The notes below the pieces were generated by a model that saw only the letters and a list, made by a program, of their open reading frames with translations, made no database searches and had not been told where the DNA came from. Below are positions 45,828 to 54,512 of a stretch of DNA of 64,000 nucleotides, one piece after another. The first letter of the stretch is position 1. Every line of letters begins with the position of its first letter. The position numbers and the translations under genes were made by a program. The stretch comes from Dysosmobacter sp. (GTDB lineage Bacteria; Bacillota; Clostridia; Oscillospirales; Oscillospiraceae), in NCBI GenBank assembly GCA_026169195.1, contig JAPFEH010000078.1, positions 1 to 64,000 on the forward strand, read 5' to 3'.

Positions 45828-46094
45828 ATGCTGCGCAAAGAACAGAAAACTGCTATCATCGACGCCAACCGTACCCATGAGGGCGACACCGGTTCCCCCG
45901 AGGTTCAGATCGCCATTCTGACCGAGCGGATCAACCAGCTGACCGTCCACATGCAGAACAATCCTCAGGATAAGCACTCCAACCGGGGTCTGCTGAAGAT
46001 GGTCGGTAAGCGCCGCAACCTGCTGGATTACCTGATGAAGAAGGACATCGAGCGTTACCGCGCCCTGATCGCCAAGCTGGGTATCCGGAAGTAA
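45828..46094 (+). CDS. rpsO: Ribosomal protein S15
   Basis: The 88-residue protein is full-length S15, a primary 16S rRNA binder of the 30S platform, with the signature segment [21 protein letters not shown] chose the ATG at 45828, behind AAAGGTGG. It precedes pnp by 231 bp, the widely conserved rpsO-pnp order. Confidence 0.97.
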   Translation: MLRKEQKTAIIDANRTHEGDTGSPEVQIAILTERINQLTVHMQNNPQDKHSNRGLLKMVGKRRNLLDYLMKKDIERYRALIAKLGIRK

Positions 46095-46104
46095 TGTGCT
46101 GAAT

Positions 46105-46138
46105 AAGGGTGGTGTGGATGCCTGCACCACCCTTCTTT
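46105..46138 (+). terminator. Terminator-like hairpin after rpsO
   Basis: A perfect 10-bp stem pairs 46105-46114 with 46125-46134 around 10 nt and is followed by CTTTCA. The T-run is poor, so it may let part of the transcription continue into pnp. Confidence 0.55.
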
Positions 46139-46167
46139 CACATTCATCCACCCGCGCCATGAGAGCC

Positions 46168-46288
46168 AGTCAAAGCCTTTAGCAGTTGAAAATGCGCCTT
46201 CCGACAGCGGAAACACCGTCCCTCCGGACAGGCCCCCAGCGGTACAGTGCTTGTGAGGACGCTTTTTCAAGTGCTAAATGGTTTGGCT
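46168..46288 (+). promoter_or_regulatory. Long imperfect hairpin in the rpsO-pnp intergenic region
   Basis: The arms 46168-46198 and 46257-46288 pair over about 31 positions with only a few scattered mismatches. They enclose about 58 nt that hold a smaller hairpin (GTCC-N4-GGAC at 46219-46230). The structure ends about 37 nt before the pnp start and lacks a T-run, so it is not a terminator. It resembles the RNase III-processed leaders through which PNPase controls its own mRNA in Escherichia coli and Streptomyces; that role here is inferred. Confidence 0.6.
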
Positions 46289-46325
46289 CCCATGGATCCA
46301 AATTCAATGAAAAAGGAGCTAAATT

Positions 46326-48476
46326 ATGTCAACCATTATCACCCGCAGACAATTCCCGGGCTACCACAAGTATGAAATGGAGCTGGCAGGCCGGCCCTTG
46401 ACGCTGGAAGTCGGCAAGCTGGCAGAGCTGGCCAACGCCGCCGTCATGGTGGGCTACGGCGATACCCGCGTGCTGGTGTGCGCCACCGCTTCCGCCCGTC
46501 CCCGGGACGGCATCGACTTCTTCCCCCTCAGCGTGGACTTTGAGGAGAAGATGTATGCCGTGGGCCGCATCCCCGGCAGCTTCAACCGCCGCGAGGGCCG
46601 CCCCGGCGAAAAGGGCATCCTGACCGCCCGCGTCATCGACCGCCCCATCCGCCCCCTGTTCCCCTTTGACTTCCGCAACGACGTTTCCATCATGGCCACC
46701 GTCATGAGCGTGGACCATGACTGCTCTCCCGAGATCGCCGCTCTGATCGGCACCTCCGCCGCGCTGGCCATCTCCGATATTCCATGGAACGGCCCCGTGG
46801 GCGCCGTCAAGGTGGGACTGGTGGACGGCAAGCTGGTCATCAACCCCGACGCGGAAATGCGCAAGGTCTCCGACCTGGATGTGACCGTGGTCTCCACCGC
46901 CAAGAAGGTGGTCATGATCGAAGCCGGCGCCAATCAGGTGGACAATGACACCATGTTCGCCGCCATCCAGCTGGCACACGAAGAAAACCAGAAGCAGATC
47001 GCCCTGATCAACCGGATGGTATCCGAGATCGGCAAGCCCAAGTTCGACTATCCCCACGCATCCTTCGATCAGGAGCTGTTCGACGATATCGTGAAGAACT
47101 TCATGGACGAGGCCAAGGCCGCCATGGATACCGATGACAAGAATGTCCGCGAGGCCCGCTGGAACGCCATGATCGAAAAGTGGCACGAGAAGTATCTGGA
47201 AAGCCACCCCGACATGGATCAGTATCTGGAGGAGATCACCTACAAGTTCCAGAAAAAGATCGTCAAGGCATGGCTGCTGGAAGGCCACCGTGTGGACGGC
47301 CGCGCCAAGAACGAGATTCGTCCTCTGGACGCCGAGGTGGGCGTGCTGCCCCGTGTCCACGGCTCCGGCCTGTTCACCCGCGGTCAGACGCAGGTGCTCT
47401 CCGTGGCCACGCTGGACACCCTGTCCGCCAACCAGAAGCTGGACACCATCTGGGAAGAAACCGAAAAGCGCTATATGCACCATTACAACTTCCCCGGCTA
47501 TTCCGTGGGCGAAGCCAAGCCCGCCCGTTCCCCCGGCCGCCGCGAGATCGGTCACGGTGCGCTGGCTGAGCGCGCCCTGCTGCCCGTGATCCCCTCCGTG
47601 GAAGAGTTCCCCTATGCCATCCGCGTGGTCTCCGAGGTGGTCTCCTCCAACGGCTCCACCTCTCAGGGCTCCATCTGCGGCTCCACGCTGGCCCTGATGG
47701 ACGCCGGCGTGCCCATCAAGGCCCCTGTGGCCGGCATCTCCTGCGGTCTCATTCAGGATGACGACGGCTCCTTCACCACCTTCATCGACATTCAGGGCGT
47801 GGAGGATTTCCACGGCGAAATGGACTTCAAGGTGGCCGGCACCAAGAAGGGTATCACCGCCATTCAGATGGACCTGAAAAATGACGGTCTGACCATGGAG
47901 ATCATCAAGAATGCGCTGGACATCACCTACGACGCCCGCATTCAGATTCTGGACCAGATCATGCTGCCCTGCATCGCCGAGCCCCGCTCCGAGGTCAGCA
48001 AGTATGCGCCCAAGATGATTACCATGCACATCGATCCCGACAAGATCCGGGACGTCATCGGCAAGGGCGGCTCCGTGATCCAGAAGATCGTGGCGGACAC
48101 CGGCGCCAAAATCGACATCAACGACGACGGCTCCATCTTCATCGCCGCACCCAACCCCGAAAGCTGCGACGCCGCCAAGAAGTGCATTGACGACATCGTC
48201 TTCGTCCCCGAGGTGGGCGCCCTGTATTACGGCCGCGTGGTGCGCCTGATGACCTTCGGTGCCTTCGTGGAGCTGGCTCCCGGCAAGGACGGTCTGGTGC
48301 ACATCTCCAAGCTGGCAGACCACCGCATCGAAAAGGTGGAGGATGCCTGCAAGATCGGCGATATGATGTGGGTCAAGGTCACCGAGATCGACGAAAAGGG
48401 CCGCGTGAACCTCTCCCACAAGGATGCCATGCGGGAGATTCAGGCCAAGGAGGCCGCCGGCGAGCGGGTGAAATAA
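46326..48476 (+). CDS. pnp: Polyribonucleotide nucleotidyltransferase
   Basis: PNPase degrades RNA 3' to 5' by phosphorolysis. The 716 residues contain two RNase PH-like domains (first with FEEKMYAVGRIPGSF, second with KPARSPGRREIGHGALAERAL-type segments), a KH domain (DVIGKGGSVIQKIV, about 577) and an S1 domain (YYGRVVRLMTFGAFVEL, about 636). The start follows AAAGGAG. A strong terminator follows. Codon use here is notably C-rich, consistent with high expression. Confidence 0.97.
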   Translation: MSTIITRRQFPGYHKYEMELAGRPLTLEVGKLAELANAAVMVGYGDTRVLVCATASARPRDGIDFFPLSVDFEEKMYAVGRIPGSFNRREGRPGEKGILTARVIDRPIRPLFPFDFRNDVSIMATVMSVDHDCSPEIAALIGTSAALAISDIPWNGPVGAVKVGLVDGKLVINPDAEMRKVSDLDVTVVSTAKKVVMIEAGANQVDNDTMFAAIQLAHEENQKQIALINRMVSEIGKPKFDYPHASFDQELFDDIVKNFMDEAKAAMDTDDKNVREARWNAMIEKWHEKYLESHPDMDQYLEEITYKFQKKIVKAWLLEGHRVDGRAKNEIRPLDAEVGVLPRVHGSGLFTRGQTQVLSVATLDTLSANQKLDTIWEETEKRYMHHYNFPGYSVGEAKPARSPGRREIGHGALAERALLPVIPSVEEFPYAIRVVSEVVSSNGSTSQGSICGSTLALMDAGVPIKAPVAGISCGLIQDDDGSFTTFIDIQGVEDFHGEMDFKVAGTKKGITAIQMDLKNDGLTMEIIKNALDITYDARIQILDQIMLPCIAEPRSEVSKYAPKMITMHIDPDKIRDVIGKGGSVIQKIVADTGAKIDINDDGSIFIAAPNPESCDAAKKCIDDIVFVPEVGALYYGRVVRLMTFGAFVELAPGKDGLVHISKLADHRIEKVEDACKIGDMMWVKVTEIDEKGRVNLSHKDAMREIQAKEAAGERVK

Positions 48477-48498
48477 GCTCTGCCACTGCAGATCTTTC

Positions 48499-48534
48499 AA
48501 ACCGGACGAACCATCAGGTTCGTCCGGTTTTCCC
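48499..48534 (+). terminator. Terminator of pnp
   Basis: A perfect 14-bp stem pairs 48499-48512 with 48517-48530 around 4 nt and runs into TTTT. The next gene begins only about 30 bp later. Confidence 0.88.
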
Positions 48535-48561
48535 GTCTGACAAAAGAAAGGAGGCCTTCTG

Positions 48562-49269
48562 ATGGCCGCTGTGATCCCCCTGCCCCTTACGGTTCTCCAC
48601 GAGGGCAGACAGGAGACCCTGTTCCCCACCCTGCTGCAGGACGGCAGCGATGCCGTTCTGGTGGACTGCGGATATCCCAACTTTCTCCCTTTTCTGGAGG
48701 AGGCCCTGCAGGCGCTTGCGCTGACGCCTGCCGCCCTTACCGGCGTGGTGGTCACCCACCATGACGATGACCACATGGGCGCATTGTCCCAGCTCAAGCG
48801 GCAATATCCCCATATCCGGATCTATGCCGGAGCCGGGGAGGTGCCCTATATCTCCGGAGCAAAAACCTCCCTCCGGCTGCTGCAGGCCGAGAAGCTCCAG
48901 CCGGAACTTCCGCCGGAGGCGCAGGAATGGGGCCGCGCCTTCTGCCGACGTCTCGCTGCTGTGGAACCTGCGCCGGTGGACTGCCTGCTGCGGGACGGAG
49001 ACGTGCTCCCGTGGTGCGGCGGCTGTCGGGTGGTGTCCACCCCCGGCCATACGCCCGGACACATTTCCCTGCATCTTCCTGCATTTTCCACCGTCATCAG
49101 CGGCGACGCAGCGGTAGTTGAAAACAGCCGTCTGGTGGTAGCCAATCCGCAGTTTGCTCTGGATCTCCCCGCCGCTGAGCACTCTTTGGAGCATCTCCGG
49201 TCTCTGCCGTGGGATACCTGCCTGTGCTATCACGGAGGGATCTTCCGCCGTCCGGCAGAGACCGTTTAA
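48562..49269 (+). CDS. MBL-fold metallohydrolase
   Basis: The 235-residue protein has the metal motif VVTHHDDDHMG (about residue 62), a second histidine in STPGHTPGHISLH (about 155), an aspartate in ISGDA and a final histidine in CYHGG. It falls in the broad glyoxalase II/lactonase-like group; the substrate is unknown. The ribosome site AAAGGAGG fits. No promoter is visible between it and the pnp terminator, so it may depend on read-through. Confidence 0.88.
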   Translation: MAAVIPLPLTVLHEGRQETLFPTLLQDGSDAVLVDCGYPNFLPFLEEALQALALTPAALTGVVVTHHDDDHMGALSQLKRQYPHIRIYAGAGEVPYISGAKTSLRLLQAEKLQPELPPEAQEWGRAFCRRLAAVEPAPVDCLLRDGDVLPWCGGCRVVSTPGHTPGHISLHLPAFSTVISGDAAVVENSRLVVANPQFALDLPAAEHSLEHLRSLPWDTCLCYHGGIFRRPAETV

Positions 49270-49317
49270 GCGGTCCTGCCCGCTCCCGTTTCTCCGGAAC
49301 CGCCGGCACGCCGCTTC

Positions 49318-49373
49318 TTGCAAACACGGCGCCGTTCCGGTATAATGTGTGCGCAGCTGCCGGAACGGCGCCG
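49318..49373 (+). promoter_or_regulatory. mnmE promoter inside a perfect 14-bp inverted repeat
   Basis: TTGCAA at 49318-49323, a 17-bp spacer and TATAAT at 49341-49346 form a good promoter about 95 bp before mnmE. Arms CGGCGCCGTTCCGG (49327-49340) and its exact reverse complement (49360-49373) flank the -10 element, separated by 19 bp. The left arm fills the promoter spacer and the right arm covers the first transcribed bases, the layout of an operator. Confidence 0.75.
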
Positions 49374-49445
49374 GCTTCTGCCTGATTTGGATGTCTCCCC
49401 CGCCGCATTTCCGGCGCGGGGCACATGGTCAAAGGAGCTGATTTT

Positions 49446-50828
49446 ATGGATATCATCGCCGCCATCGCCACAGGGTCCGCCGCCACTGCCATCGGCATCG
49501 TGCGCATCTCCGGCGAAGGCTGCTTTTCCCTTTGCGACCGGGTGTTTCACCCTGCCAACGGCCGCCCCTTCTCCGGTCAGGCCGCCCGAACCATGATCTA
49601 CGGCGATATGCTGGACGCTCAGGGCCGGATCATCGACCGGGGCCTTGCCGTCCGCTTTCCCGCTCCCCGCAGCTATACCGGCGAGGACTCCGCCGAATTC
49701 CACTGCCACGGCTCTCCCGTGGTGCTGCGGGAACTGCTGGGCGCCCTCTTTTCCGCCGGCGCCCGTCAGGCCGGCCCCGGTGAATTCACCAAGCGCGCCT
49801 TTTTGAACGGCCGTCTGGATCTGACGCAGGCGGAAGCCGTCATCGACCTGATCGACGCGGAAACCGCCGCCGCCGCCCGCAACGCCGCCGCCCAGCTGGA
49901 CGGCGGCCTGCGGAGGGTCCTGCTCCCCATTCAGGACGCGCTGCTGGAGATCATTTCCCGCTTTTACGCCGTGGTGGATTATCCCGACGAGGACATTGCG
50001 GACATCCAGCCCCGCCAGATCGCCGATGCGCTGGAATCCGCCGACCGCCATCTCACCGCCCTGCTGGATACCTGCCGGCGGGGAAAGGTCCTGAAATCCG
50101 GCGTCCGCACCGCCATCGTGGGCCGGCCCAACGCCGGCAAGTCCTCCCTGCTCAACGCGCTGGTGGGATACGACCGCGCCATTGTTACCAGCATTCCGGG
50201 CACCACGCGGGATACCGTAGAGGATGCCGCTGCCGTGGGAGACACGCTGCTGCGGCTCATTGACACCGCCGGCATCCACGAGACCGCCGACGCTGTGGAG
50301 CAGCTGGGTGTGGAGCGAAGCCGGAAAGCCGCCGAGCAGGCCGATCTGGTCATTGCCGTGGTGGACGGCACCGCCGGTCTCACGGAGGAGGATCGGGAAA
50401 TTCTGGAGCTTGCCGCCGCGGCCCCCCGCTGGATTCTGGGCGCCAGCAAGTCCGACCTGCTTCCCGACGGCGTTTCTCCCGTCCGGACGCTGCCTGAGGG
50501 GCTGCGGAAGCCGGATGCGTCCGTCTCCTTCAGCTCCGTGACCCCCGGCGGACTGCGGCAGCTGGAAGCGGCCGTCACGGCGCTCTTTCCCGCAGGGGAC
50601 GGCGGTCAGGCCGGCACCCTTCTGACCGATCAGCGGCAGGAGGACGCCGCCGCCCGCGCCCGGGACGCCGTCCGCCGCGCCAGAGAAGCGCTGGAGGGCG
50701 GCCTCACCCCAGACGCCGTGCTGACCGACGCCGAAGCGGCGCTGGAGGCACTGGGAGAACTGACGGGCCGCACAGCCAGAGAAGAGATCGTCTCCCGTAT
50801 TTTTTCCAGATTCTGCGTCGGAAAGTAA
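49446..50828 (+). CDS. mnmE: tRNA uridine-5-carboxymethylaminomethyl modification GTPase
   Basis: MnmE, with MnmG, modifies wobble U34 of several tRNAs. The 460 residues have the N-terminal folate-binding domain (DIIAAIATGSA start), helical domain with GEFTKRAFLNGRLDL, a G domain (GRPNAGKSSLLN about 223, TTRD, DTAGI, SKSD), and the C-terminal FCVGK with its catalytic cysteine. I chose the ATG at 49446, behind AAAGGAG. mnmG and rsmG, its usual neighbours, are not in this window. Confidence 0.96.
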   Translation: MDIIAAIATGSAATAIGIVRISGEGCFSLCDRVFHPANGRPFSGQAARTMIYGDMLDAQGRIIDRGLAVRFPAPRSYTGEDSAEFHCHGSPVVLRELLGALFSAGARQAGPGEFTKRAFLNGRLDLTQAEAVIDLIDAETAAAARNAAAQLDGGLRRVLLPIQDALLEIISRFYAVVDYPDEDIADIQPRQIADALESADRHLTALLDTCRRGKVLKSGVRTAIVGRPNAGKSSLLNALVGYDRAIVTSIPGTTRDTVEDAAAVGDTLLRLIDTAGIHETADAVEQLGVERSRKAAEQADLVIAVVDGTAGLTEEDREILELAAAAPRWILGASKSDLLPDGVSPVRTLPEGLRKPDASVSFSSVTPGGLRQLEAAVTALFPAGDGGQAGTLLTDQRQEDAAARARDAVRRAREALEGGLTPDAVLTDAEAALEALGELTGRTAREEIVSRIFSRFCVGK

Positions 50829-50861
50829 GGAAAATTCAATTTTAATCTTCACAAAATGTGA

Positions 50862-50890
50862 TTTACAAAACCACATCATCGTGATAAAAT
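50862..50890 (+). promoter_or_regulatory. Promoter of the DUF1836-degV unit
   Basis: TTTACA at 50862-50867, a 17-bp spacer and TAAAAT at 50885-50890 lie about 40 bp before the DUF1836 start. Confidence 0.72.
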
Positions 50891-50932
50891 ATCCTCTGTA
50901 TCAAAGACATCCCTGTGAAAGGAGGATTTGCC

Positions 50933-51487
50933 ATGGAGGAACTGTCATCTCTGCTGGAACGGCTGCGGCAGCAGCGCCCCGTCGCATGGGAGCAGCTTCC
51001 CGATTTTGCCCTCTACATGGATCAGGTGCTCAGCTACATGGACCGGCAGGTGATCCGGTTCAACGAAGAGGACGGTCTCACCGCCGCCATGGTGAACAAC
51101 TATACCAAAAGCGGTCTGGTGCCGCGGGCCGACGGGAAAAAATACAGCCGGGAGCATCTGGCCTATCTCACCGTCATTTGTGTGCTTAAACATGTCATGT
51201 CCACCCGGGACATGAATCTGCTGCTGAAAGAGGAGCTGCAGGGCGACCGCACAGTCCCCGACAGCTACGCCGCTTTTTGCAGCAGTGTGGACAGCGCGTT
51301 GAATCTCACTGCCGACGAAATGGAATCCCAGCCCGCCGGACAGTCTCTGGCAGACGCCGCCATCCATTTCGCTCTGCTGAGTTACGCAGCCGGCGTGGCC
51401 AGCAGCCGCTATGTGAATCTTCTGCGGCAGCAGAAAGACGCCGCTCAGGAACCCCACGCCAAAAAATCCAAGAAGGAGCTTGACTGA
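50933..51487 (+). CDS. DUF1836-family protein, putative MerR-like regulator
   Basis: The 184-residue protein has a central segment, EDGLTAAMVNNYTKSGLVPR (about residues 38-57), resembling a MerR-like helix-turn-helix, followed by REHLAYLTVICVLK, the usual DUF1836 pattern. The C-terminus is lysine-rich. The ATG at 50933 follows AAAGGAGG. It is followed at once by degV; its stop sits within the degV ribosome-site region. Pairing of DUF1836 with DegV is common in clostridia, but the regulated targets are unknown. Confidence 0.88.
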   Translation: MEELSSLLERLRQQRPVAWEQLPDFALYMDQVLSYMDRQVIRFNEEDGLTAAMVNNYTKSGLVPRADGKKYSREHLAYLTVICVLKHVMSTRDMNLLLKEELQGDRTVPDSYAAFCSSVDSALNLTADEMESQPAGQSLADAAIHFALLSYAAGVASSRYVNLLRQQKDAAQEPHAKKSKKELD

Positions 51488-51488
51488 T

Positions 51489-52361
51489 ATGAAGGATTTT
51501 GTCATTATGACCGACAGCTGCTGCGATATGACCGCTCAGCTGGCCGGAGAACTGGAGCTGTCCGTTCTGCCGCTGAGTCTGCTGATGGGGGACGAGACCT
51601 ACCGCAACTGGCTGGACGGACGGGAAATCGGCTTCCATGAATTTTATGAGCGGATCCGGAGCGGTGCCTCTGCCACCACCTCTGCCATCAGCGTGGGCGA
51701 TTTTGAGGAGGCCATGCGCCCGCTGCTGCAGGAGGGGAAGGATATTTTATATCTGGCATTTTCCTCCGGTCTTTCCACCACCTATCAGTCCGCCGTCATT
51801 GCCGCCGACAGTCTGCAGGAGGAATTTCCGGACGCCCGGATCCTTGTGGTGGATACGCTGGCGGCCTCTCTGGGGCAGGGACTGCTGGTCTATCTCTGCG
51901 TGCAGCAGAAGCGGGCCGGCAAAAGTCTGGAGGAGGTTCGGGATTACGCCGAGGCGACAAAGGGGAAGGTCTGCCACTGGTTTACCGTGGACGATCTGAA
52001 CCACCTGAAGCGGGGGGGCCGCATCAATGCCGCCACCGCCCTCTTCGGCACCATGCTGGCCATCAAGCCTGTGCTGCATGTGGATGACGAGGGACATCTC
52101 ATTGCCGTCAGCAAGACCCGGGGGCGGAAGGCCTCCCTGCTGGCCCTTGTGGACAAAATGGCGGAAACCGCCGACGATCCCGCCCATCAGACCGTGTTCA
52201 TCAGCCACGGCGACTGTGAGGAAGACGCCCGCTTCGTTTCTGACGAGATCCGCCGCCGCTTCGGCACGGAGGATATCCGCATCAACTACGTGGGCCCCGT
52301 CATCGGAAACCACTCCGGTCCCGGAACCGTGGCTCTGTTTTTCCTTGGGCAGTCCCGATAA
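51489..52361 (+). CDS. DegV-family fatty acid-binding protein
   Basis: The 290 residues show DegV hallmarks: TDSCCDM at residues about 7-13, SGASATTSAIS (about 57), FSSGLSTTYQSA (about 91), LKRGGRI (about 173) and a final IGNHSGPGTVALFF. DegV proteins bind fatty acids; several are FakB partners of the kinase FakA, which is not in this window. I chose the ATG at 51489, preceded by AAGGAG; a TTG three codons earlier is also in frame. Confidence 0.93.
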   Translation: MKDFVIMTDSCCDMTAQLAGELELSVLPLSLLMGDETYRNWLDGREIGFHEFYERIRSGASATTSAISVGDFEEAMRPLLQEGKDILYLAFSSGLSTTYQSAVIAADSLQEEFPDARILVVDTLAASLGQGLLVYLCVQQKRAGKSLEEVRDYAEATKGKVCHWFTVDDLNHLKRGGRINAATALFGTMLAIKPVLHVDDEGHLIAVSKTRGRKASLLALVDKMAETADDPAHQTVFISHGDCEEDARFVSDEIRRRFGTEDIRINYVGPVIGNHSGPGTVALFFLGQSR

Positions 52362-52406
52362 GCCCCGCTGCCCCGTACCGGATATTTTGATTCATGTGAG
52401 GTAACT

Positions 52407-53360
52407 ATGAACTGGCTGGAACTGCATATCGACACCACCCACACCGGACTGGATCCGGTGCTGGCCATGCTGTCCGCTCTGGATATCGACGGCGTGATCA
52501 TTGACGATGAAGCCGACTTTCAGGACTTTCTGGAAAACAACCATCAATACTGGGATTATGTGGATGAGGAACTGGAAAAATCCATGGCCGGCAAGTCCCG
52601 CATCACGTTCTATCTGCTGGCCAATGACACCGGCTACGGCAAGCTGGGCGAGGTCCGCGTGGCTTTGCAGGCGCTGAAGGAACGCCGGAACGACTGCGGC
52701 ACACTGCTGCTGAGTCTGGAAAACATTCAGGATGCCGACTGGGAAAACAGCTGGAAGCAATACTATAAGCCCATGGAGATCGGACAGCGGCTGCTGGTGA
52801 TCCCCCAGTGGGAGACCGCCGATCCCAAGGGGCGGGTCCCTTTGATTCTGGACCCCGGCCTGACCTTTGGCACCGGCAGCCACGCCACCACCCGATTGTG
52901 CCTGACGGCGCTGGAAAACGCCGTCAAGGGCGGGGAGCGGGTGCTGGATCTGGGCTGCGGCAGCGGCATCTTGTCCATTGCCGCTCTGCGGCTGGGCGCG
53001 GCGCAGGCCACTGCCGTGGACATTGATGAAAAATGCCTGACGGTGGCCTATGAAAACGCCGCCCTCAACGACATCAGCCGCGACACCTACACCGTCAGGG
53101 TGGGCAACGTCCTGACCGACGAGGCTCTGCGGGCGGAGCTGGGCGGCGGATACCAGATCGTCCTTGCCAACATCGTGGCGGACGTCATCATCGGCCTTGC
53201 GCCCATGGTCCGGTCCATGATGGCGGAGGGCGGGCTGTTCCTGTGCTCCGGCATCATCGACACCCGCGCCGAAGAAGTGGCGGAAAAGCTCCGGGCAGCC
53301 GGTCTGGAGCTGACGGAGACCCGCACCGCCGAGGGCTGGTACGCCTACACCTGCCGATGA
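52407..53360 (+). CDS. prmA: Ribosomal protein L11 methyltransferase
   Basis: PrmA trimethylates ribosomal protein L11. The 317 residues have the N-terminal L11-binding domain and a Rossmann methyltransferase with DPGLTFGTGSHATTR (about residue 150), VLDLGCGSGILSIAAL (about 179) and the NIVADVI motif (about 253). The ribosome site is GTGAGGT. In many Firmicutes rsmE follows; here the stop overlaps a transporter gene instead (ATGA). Confidence 0.95.
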   Translation: MNWLELHIDTTHTGLDPVLAMLSALDIDGVIIDDEADFQDFLENNHQYWDYVDEELEKSMAGKSRITFYLLANDTGYGKLGEVRVALQALKERRNDCGTLLLSLENIQDADWENSWKQYYKPMEIGQRLLVIPQWETADPKGRVPLILDPGLTFGTGSHATTRLCLTALENAVKGGERVLDLGCGSGILSIAALRLGAAQATAVDIDEKCLTVAYENAALNDISRDTYTVRVGNVLTDEALRAELGGGYQIVLANIVADVIIGLAPMVRSMMAEGGLFLCSGIIDTRAEEVAEKLRAAGLELTETRTAEGWYAYTCR

Positions 53361-54355
53361 ATACCGGCAGTACGCAGCATTTTTCAGGCCGCGTCAACGC
53401 GTTTCTGGGGGCGCACATGCTCTGGTTCGTCACGGCGTTTCTGGCGCTGGGACTGCTGCTTCCAGATGTGTTTTCCAAGCTCAGCGGCGCCACCGTCCCC
53501 ATGTTCGCCTTCATGACCTTCACCAACAGTCTGGGAGGCGATTTCCGGGATCTTGCCCGGGTGACCCGCAGCCCCCTGCCGGTGCTGGCGGTGCTGGTGA
53601 CCATCCATGCCGCCATGCCGCTGCTGGCGCTGGGGCTGGGGCGGCTGCTGTTCCCCCATGCCCCGCTCTTTACCATGGGGCTGCTGCTGGAATTCTCCCT
53701 GCCCACGGCGGTCTCCTCTCTGATGTGGGTAGGGCTGGGCGGCGGAAATGTCCCGCTGTGTCTGGCTCTGGTGCTGCTGGATACGCTGATGGCTCCGGCG
53801 GTGATCCCGCTGACGCTGCGGCTTCTCTCCGGCTCCGTGGTACAGATGGACACTGCCGGCATGATGTGGGATCTTCTCTGGATGGTCGCCATTCCCGCTC
53901 TGCTGGCTATGATCCTGCATCAAGCCTCCCGCGGTCGGGTGGAAACCACCCTCAAACCCCGTCTGGACCCCATCGCCAAGCTGATGCTGCTCACCATCAT
54001 CGCCGTCAACGCCACCGGCTGCGCTCCCTTCCTGCAGCATGTGGACCGGACGCTGCTGCTGGTGATCGCGGCAGTTCTGGGACTGTGCCTGCTGGGATAT
54101 GCGGCAGGCTACTGGCTGGGGCGGCTGCTGGGACAGCCCTTCCCCACCCTCGTGACCATGTCCCTCAACACCGGTGTGCGCAACATCAGCGCAGGCGCGG
54201 TACTGGCTTTGCAGTATTTTCCGGCGGAAGTCATGTTTCCCGTGGCGTTTACCCCGCTTTTCTCCCAACTGACCATGTCGATCATGACAAAGCTGCTTCT
54301 GCGCACCGGACCGGGCCGCGCATGGATCGCCCGCCAAACGGAGAAGCCTTCCTGA
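53357..54355 (+). CDS. Bile acid:sodium symporter (BASS/SBF)-family transporter
   Basis: The 332-residue protein has about nine to ten membrane helices and the SBF pattern, with FAFMTFTNSLGGDF near residue 49, EFSLPTAVSSLMWVGLGGGN near 115 and NTGVRNISAGA near 272, the second sodium-site crossover region. The start is the ATG overlapping the prmA stop by 4 bp. Substrates in bacteria include bile acids, keto acids and pantoate; none can be assigned here. A terminator follows. Confidence 0.88.
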   Translation: MNTGSTQHFSGRVNAFLGAHMLWFVTAFLALGLLLPDVFSKLSGATVPMFAFMTFTNSLGGDFRDLARVTRSPLPVLAVLVTIHAAMPLLALGLGRLLFPHAPLFTMGLLLEFSLPTAVSSLMWVGLGGGNVPLCLALVLLDTLMAPAVIPLTLRLLSGSVVQMDTAGMMWDLLWMVAIPALLAMILHQASRGRVETTLKPRLDPIAKLMLLTIIAVNATGCAPFLQHVDRTLLLVIAAVLGLCLLGYAAGYWLGRLLGQPFPTLVTMSLNTGVRNISAGAVLALQYFPAEVMFPVAFTPLFSQLTMSIMTKLLLRTGPGRAWIARQTEKPS

Positions 54356-54372
54356 TATCTGCCTCATATCTG

Positions 54373-54400
54373 CCGCGCATGGAGCTCCATGCGCGGTTTT
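54373..54400 (+). terminator. Terminator of the prmA-BASS unit
   Basis: A perfect 24-nt palindrome (54373-54396, 12-bp arms with almost no loop) is followed by TTTTCCCGTTT. Confidence 0.75.
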
Positions 54401-54453
54401 CCCGTTTCAGCGCAAAAAAATTCCCTTTCTTCAAAGCCTTCGACAGTTCCCGC

Positions 54454-54482
54454 CCGACTTTTTCCTTTCAGGGCGCTACAAT
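54454..54482 (+). promoter_or_regulatory. Weak promoter candidate before noc/parB
   Basis: A good -10, TACAAT (54477-54482), has only a poor -35 match, CCGACT, 17 bp upstream. It lies about 30 bp before the gene. Confidence 0.4.
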
Positions 54483-54512
54483 GGAACAACCGGAAGGAAG
54501 TGAAGCAACGCG

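Noticed and set aside
46329-48797. Minus-strand open frame of 822 codons opposite pnp
   Set aside because: It mirrors the third-position bias of pnp and has His/Gly/Asp-rich low-complexity composition with no family resemblance.
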